27,325 nucleotides of DNA, from positions 1-27,325 of the forward strand of contig JAIPMN010006327.1 of NCBI GenBank assembly GCA_020650975.1, written 5' to 3'. Source of the stretch: Apostichopus californicus (lineage: Eukaryota > Echinodermata > Holothuroidea > Aspidochirotida > Stichopodidae). The translations under genes were made by a program, and so were the position numbers. Positions 21,542 through 27,325 of the stretch are shown here, in pieces (the stretch's first letter is position 1; the number at the start of each line of letters is the position of its first letter). The notes beneath the pieces were generated by a model. The model did not search any database and had not been told where the DNA came from. It was given only the letters and a program-made list of their open reading frames with translations.

Positions 21542-24099
21542 GTGCCAGATCTGGTGGTTTCCGATTTCAAGTATCTGACGGTCTTCATAATACCCTTCAA
21601 CAGATCTTCACCATCACAGCCCAGCCTCTCCTTCTATCTATCGTGAACAATACCGAACTCATGGTCAAACCTGGGACCCTTCAACCAATCACAGCACAGC
21701 TTCTAAAAGTTATAACCAATGAGAATCCAGTGACTCACCTCAGCCACCCAATAACTTATGTGGTCACAGCAGTACCTTCATATGGAAAACTTGTGAAAGT
21801 CCTCTCTAAAGAGGCGGTTACAAATACTTTCAGTTTTAAAGAAGTCATGACATTCACACAGATGGATATTGATGACGGACTGATCGCATACAAGCACAAA
21901 AATATCAGCGGGTCTCAGAACCCTCAGCGAGATGTCATTACTTTTGATGTTTTTCTCTCTCTCTCCCAAAATTTAACTGATGTTACTTTTGACATATTTT
22001 TGGGTGACAAAGATCAAAGCACACCTCCACCCACAACAGTCCTATTCACGACTGCTCTCCTAACCGCCTCTCAAGATGCCCAAACAGAACCAGCTTTGGC
22101 AAATGTCGAAGTGGAGGAAGGAGAATCAGTAAACATTACTCTGAGGGATCTCATTTCAGCAACTGGAGTAGAAGAAGCAGAAAATACTAGAATTGAGTTC
22201 AACATCACATCGTTGCCATCTCACGGATCACTTGTCATTGGTGAGCAGGAGCTACGGAAATATTCAACTTTCAGAGCTGCCGAAGTCGCAGAGGACGGAA
22301 TCCTTTACAACCACGACGACTCCGAAGAGAGAGGTGACTCCTTTAATCTTACTGTCAAGGTGTCGTCTCTGATCGGCGGTTCTTTGCGGGTCATATCTTC
22401 CACTTCGACTCAATTTGTGGTCGACATCATCCCCGTGAATGATCACAACTTTAAATTTTTAACGCCATACCTGAGGATGAACGTGATTCAAGGAGCAGAA
22501 GTATTACTTACACCCAAAGTTTTAAATGTGGAGGATCTAGACAATTTCCCATCAGAGATTGTCTATCACCTCTTCAGCCAACCATCAAATGGTGAGCTGG
22601 TTTCTGCGGAGGATCCCACCTCTCTCCTTGAGACATTTTCTCAGGAGGATGTTAACCAGGGAAGAGTTTTGTACAAACATAACGGAGGTGAGAGGACTGG
22701 CGCTTTCCTGTTTAGGGTAACGGACGGTTCTCATCTGCAAATGAGACAGTTTTACATTACGGTCACTCACAGAGCACTGTATGTCACCATGTTAGATAGC
22801 ATTGCATTAAAGCAGGGTGCGTCCACAGTGACCATAAAAAGTGACCTATTCAATATAACTTCCAATAGCAAGGTTGCTGGAAATGTGCATTATAATATTA
22901 CCTTGCCCCCTTTGTTTGGGCGTATATCGCTGAATGGATCTGAAGTAGCTAGCTTCTCGCATTCTGATATCGCTCAAAACATAGTAACATACACACAGCT
23001 TGACTTTGGGTCTTCGCAAGATCATTTTACGATGATAGCGTACGATGACTATGCTACATCCGACCAAATCAATTTGACAGTCACTGTACGACCTCAGGTA
23101 TTTAGTGAGCAGATTTCTGCCCACAGTGGCTCACAAGTCAGTCTAACCACTGTGGAACTCAATGCTACACTGTTAGCTGCAGTGGTTTCTGGTGATATTA
23201 TGGTGGAAGTTCTGTCTGAAGGATTACACACCAAATTAGTTGACAATCGTACTTTGGAGACGCTGACAAAATTTACTTATTCCAGTTTGAGCCAAAATGA
23301 AATTGCCATACTTATCGATCATGTCGAAATAGCTGAGAATGAAACCTTGGTTGACCTGATAACTCTCAACATCTCTGCCGTACAAACTCAGTCGGTTACG
23401 GTAACACTGGTGATAAATGTGTCTGCCGCACTGGTAGATCCAACAACCGTACCGCCTCAGTTAACAACAGAGGAAAATATAATACCTCCTTTGCCACCAG
23501 CTGTGGAGAGGAACCGGACAAACTTTATTGACACGTTTGGTTTCCCTATTACAAAAAAGGAACCAACCACACCTCATACTACTCCAATTGGTGCTGCGGC
23601 AAGAAGGAAAGCGGTAGGCGGAGTTAACTTTATCCTAATTTTAGTCCCTTTGATGGTGTTGATTATAATAATTGTTGCAGTGGTTCTGTTCCTCGTCTTC
23701 AGAAGACAGAACTCTCATAAAAGTACAGAAGAAAAGCCAAAGCCTGTCAATGGAGACACTAAAGAGGTGGAGAAACCGCCTATCGTGGCTAGGCCTGTAG
23801 CCACATCATACCTTCCACACGTAAGTGTCATTGCCAACCCTAACGCAGGAACTGATCAAAACCACTTAGCAACGCAGCCAATCATCAGCCGATCAGTACA
23901 GAGCCCTCTTGTACCAGAGGTTAAAGTCACCCCTTTAGGAAGACCACCGTCTCCAAAGAATTCCTATGCCAGTTTGACATCGAACGGGTCTGTCAACGGT
24001 GGTACCTTAGGTTACAATTGGCAGACTTGTGATCCAGATTTGGTGGATCACTTAAAACAGTCAAACCCTTCATTACAGAGAAGTCAGTACTGGGTTTGA
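21542..24099 (+). CDS. CSPG4: CSPG4/NG2-like proteoglycan, terminal coding exon (CSPG repeats 10-15, TM helix, cytoplasmic tail, QYWV)
   Basis: The acceptor is ttcatcag at 21534-21541. Joining the single g at 20038 to gt here restores a glycine codon, and the protein continues ARSGGFRFQVSDG, as expected in the middle of CSPG repeat 10. Repeats 11-15 start near 21649, 22085, 22461, 22791 and 23096, giving 15 in total, the same as vertebrate CSPG4. A Pro/Thr-rich stalk (about 23434-23600) and a basic patch RRK precede one 26-residue hydrophobic helix (23623-23700). The cytoplasmic tail follows, opening FRRQN after the helix. It has 132 residues, against roughly 76 in human, and contains proline-directed Ser/Thr sites. 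The last 23 residues preserve the vertebrate DP.L.......NP.L...QYWV pattern. QYWV (24085-24096) is a class II PDZ ligand, which in vertebrates binds MUPP1, GRIP1 and syntenin. Stop is TGA at 24097. The two exons plus one upstream base encode about 2413 residues, close to human (about 2320). Confidence 0.93.
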
Positions 24100-24960
24100 A
24101 GGAAACAAATATCACGAGTCAGTGATTTTGCTTAAAGGAGGTCGTACCTCGAGTGAAGTTTGTGCTGATCCACCTTCTTCATCGGCATAACACAGAGTCT
24201 GGTCCTCCTCCCACTTCTGCTCTTGAAACAGCGTTACAACACAGAATGTTATGCTTACATTCCAGACTGCATTTACAAGGTTTGATTATTCAGCAGTTAA
24301 TAACATGAATATGTATGAGTTGTTCAGTTCCAGATTGAATGATACATAAAAGAATGAGTGATTCATAGGACAGATTGAGGATAGTACCTACTGAGATGCA
24401 ATACAGCTTGTATGAAACAGGAATGTTTTGCTTATACCGTTGGTTCGTGACAAGTCAGGAAAATTTGGCCAAAACAGAAGTGCAGACATGTTCTATGAAA
24501 CAAGCCAGGGAATTTTGTAAATTTTATCATGGAAAAATTGTGAAATTTATCATCAAGAAAGTGGGGGAACCATACATCACACTTAATGCTGTATTTAGAA
24601 GTTGTGACGCATTGAATATATAATATGTATTGTCAGTGGTTGCTAGGTTAACAGGTGCATAGAAGTATGAGTAATTCCTTGATCAGATCTACAGCAAGAT
24701 AGCAGTAGCCATGAAGAAACGATTACCGTTCTTATAGTTAGCACATTGAAAATAATTTTTGTGCATTTCACACTCTTATCTACAAGTTATTGAAAAGTTA
24801 TTTCTTTATTTGTGGAACTTATTCTATCAAAAACTTCTCAATTTGATTGAAATCAGTATATGTGGATGTAGTGAAGATTATCTATCTTTGGAAACCCTTC
24901 TTCCATTCTCAGATTTTTCTTGTCGTTTGTCGGAAATAAACATTTTGGACATTTTATTAG
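24100..24960 (+). other. Probable 3' UTR of the CSPG4-like gene
   Basis: This follows the TGA at 24097-24099. No AATAAA was found between the stop and 24935, where cggAATAAAcatttt appears; cleavage would then fall near 24950-24965. The open frames here (24375-24623 and 24759-24965) look like AT-rich noise. Later AATAAA hexamers at 25860 and 26903 leave a longer UTR possible. The 3' end is inferred from the hexamer alone. Confidence 0.5.
24935..24940 (+). terminator. Candidate poly(A) signal AATAAA
   Basis: First canonical hexamer that I see downstream of the CSPG4-like stop codon, 836 bases after it. AT-rich DNA produces this hexamer often by chance, and 25860-25865 and 26903-26908 are alternatives. 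Confidence 0.45.
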
Positions 24961-27325
24961 ACTAGCAGTTCCTCTGCCGGAATTGAAAGCAAAGAGAAAG
25001 ACAATCTAAAATATGTTTTATTGGAAGCGAGATAAGAATGAAACCACTTCTGTCCTTTGATGGTTTTAGTTATCCACGCTGTTAAACAGACTGAAATGTA
25101 GTAATAGATAGGGAGGAATGGAGTTGAGAATGAAAGGTTTTGACAGTACTTTATCAGGGTAGAGGGGAAATTGGTGAACGTATAGAAATATAAGTCCAGG
25201 AGAAGAGCTTTTTTATTGCAATGTGTAAGTAATGCCAAATATTTTATCCTTACGAGACAATTGCGCTATCTTTGAGTATGGATTGGGTGAAATATTTCCT
25301 TTGGAATTTTGCTAATAGGTATGTTACTTTCATTTTGTTGAGAAATGGTCAGTTACAAGTATAACATTAATAATGTTGGCTTTATAATGGTTAGATGGGT
25401 AAAATGTTGCAGGCATGAGATTAATGGTTAATTCTGTTCCTTGAGCTTCAGATTCCAATTTGAATGCCAGAAAATTGAAAGCATTCTCACTCGATGTTAT
25501 GTCATCTTGTAATTCACACCCCTTTCTCATTGTAGATTTTCTTCACAAAAGGCTATACAATTTTGAACATTTGAGCCTATGTTTTGCAGACAAATTCTTT
25601 GGAATGTATCATAGGAAGTTTGGTATTCATTAGTATTAGAGTGCAATATTTATACCTAAATTTAGTAGGTTTTCTAAACTTTTATTGCATTTCTCGTTAG
25701 TTCTCTATTTTTCTGAAAGTTTGAAGCTCTTTTCCTTGCTCGGGTATCTGTTCTACGACACTTTTCAAGCTTATACTACAACCCCATATATTACTCTAAA
25801 TCCTAAAGAAAAGGCTACTACACCAGTTAGCAATATCTTTAGTTCCTTATCTTCACTATAATAAATTATTCTCTATCCGATATCCTTGGATAATACAACC
25901 GACTTCCATGTGAGGTTACCTATAATTTAGTAATTGCTTTCGTGGTGGTAGCGTTAGTGTCAGAAGGGAGAAAGTGAATTGATGAGGAGATGGAGGTGGT
26001 GATGAATTAAGTAATGGTATCTGTCATCCTCTTGTGCCAAAAATGAGAAGGAGCTATTTGTCTTTGAGTATAAAAATAATACTGTACATGTACAAACTTG
26101 TACAAGGATAACACAATTGCCATTTTGTTTTATGACTTTTGTCCATAAAATTCAATGTTGAAGACGATCAGTTTTCTCAACCCCTCCTTGGTGTTCTGCC
26201 CCAAGGCTCATCCAGGTTCATCCATTCCCCCCTGTTCATCTATTCGTCACCTAGGTACGTTGTCACGATAGTGCTTAAGCCATTACCACTTGCATGTTGC
26301 CACAAAAGTGGACACATGGGTGGGATAAATACAACATTTTGTCACACTGGTTTGTACAGTGTATCATGTTGCTGTATACTTTTGAACCTGATATAATTTG
26401 TTTGAAGTACGTGTAATGTCGGAGATATGAATAACATTTTATTGCTCTTCTCTAATTTTATTTTTAAAAAATATGAAAATTATACTATAATTTGACAACA
26501 TCCAATGGGAAGTTTTGGGATCTTATTTGTATTATGGGGAAAAAACCCATAAAATTTCTCCAAATTTGGCATTCATTAGTAATTAGATTTTGATGGGTTT
26601 CAATGAACATATCTGCTATTCTCAAATCTGATTTCTATCTTGTATTCATTAACTGATGTTATAATACTGGTTTTGACTTTTAATATGTGTATGAAATGAA
26701 AGAAAACAAAATGCTTTAGGACTGTTCACTTAGATGCCTGCAGGCATCATTAAACAATTTATTAGCAAAAAAAGGCCATGATTGCATGTTTCATTACTGG
26801 ATAGTTCTTGGTGGATCTAAACTGAATGAATGTGTTACCCATTATGTCTGGGACAGGGAGGTATGTCAGGGTCAGGGAGGTGAGGATGAAATAGATGTGT
26901 GTAATAAACATCAATTTTTAGTCATAATGTTAATGTTTTTACATGGGGAAGTAGTTCATTTATGATAGACGGTTGTTGAAGTGAGTTGAAATGATGGGAG
27001 CTGTATTCAGAATGTAATGCCTTAACTATGAGAGCTGGACTCCAACTATTGTAAATAACCTAATTATTCTTTGCGTTTACTTTACATTGCATTATGTATA
27101 CTCAATGGTACTTTAAGGATTTTTTTTTTCATTGTTTACCAGAAAATTCATTGGTCATTCATTTTGGGCTTATTCAGGCCACAAAGCAAGAAGAGGAATT
27201 TGAGTAGGGGTGGGGGGGGGGGAGAGGGGTGACAAAATGTTGTCCACAAACCTTAATTTACTACAGTATGAAGGTGTCGTATCCATCATGACACGTGGGA
27301 GGGGTGAGGGGAGGAGGAGGACTAC
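24961..27325. other. Downstream non-coding region
   Basis: AT-rich sequence after the probable 3' UTR. It includes two further AATAAA hexamers (25860, 26903), a purine-rich patch near 25960-26010, a short cagggaggt duplication near 26854-26880 and the terminal G-rich tracts. No exon of a neighbouring gene was recognised. Confidence 0.55.
27207..27229. repeat. G-rich tract
   Basis: An almost continuous G run broken by single t and a bases. A similar ggaggggtgaggggaggagg purine run occupies the last 30 bases of the window (27296-27325). Confidence 0.75.

Noticed and set aside
1-27325. tRNA, rRNA, snRNA genes, LTR retroelements or endogenous viral genes
   Set aside because: No cloverleaf, Sm-site or reverse-transcriptase-like signature was recognised by eye on either strand; a covariance-model scan would be needed to exclude small RNAs.
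1-27325. A new multi-gene system
   Set aside because: Only one protein-coding gene is supported; the rest is non-coding and repeat DNA, with nothing resembling a cluster of cooperating genes.

Overview
The window is eukaryotic genomic DNA. Long AT-rich non-coding stretches surround one multi-exon gene with canonical GT..AG splice sites, alongside transposon remnants, minisatellites and microsatellites. The protein is closest in architecture to animal CSPG4/NG2. An invertebrate deuterostome, most likely an echinoderm, is my inference from the CSPG4 divergence and the many tacatgtac/ctgtacagta-type motifs; nothing in the window names the species.

Layout: (1) 1-15355 holds no convincing coding sequence. 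It is either the large first intron of the CSPG4-like gene or intergenic DNA plus 5' flank. It carries a degenerate array of about 158 bp units (about 3.84-4.48 kb, with a two-unit relative at 0.36-0.55 kb), an eight-copy 58 bp minisatellite (6.59-7.05 kb), a decayed hAT/ZMYM-like transposase fragment on the minus strand (7.3-7.7 kb), two retroposon-like 3' tails (10.1-10.3 and 11.5-11.65 kb), G-rich and pyrimidine-rich tracts, and a 362 bp non-autonomous hAT element (14778-15139) nested in an older dispersed repeat. (2) 15356-20038 is one 4683 bp coding exon: two laminin-G domains, a short Cys-rich EGF-like stretch and CSPG repeats 1 to mid-10. (3) 20039-21541 is a phase-1 intron. (4) 21542-24099 is the terminal coding exon: CSPG repeats 10-15, mucin-like stalk, one transmembrane helix and a 132-residue cytoplasmic tail ending in the PDZ ligand QYWV. 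(5) The 3' UTR probably runs to about 24960 (AATAAA at 24935), followed by about 2.4 kb with no recognisable gene.

The gene is a transmembrane proteoglycan and cell-surface receptor or adhesion molecule. The signal-peptide exon is not securely located. Exon 15356 begins in phase 1, so an upstream exon supplying one base is required. I found no novel system such as a defence island or gene cluster. The points of most interest are lineage differences in the CSPG4-like protein, a possible intronically polyadenylated soluble form, and the repeat families.
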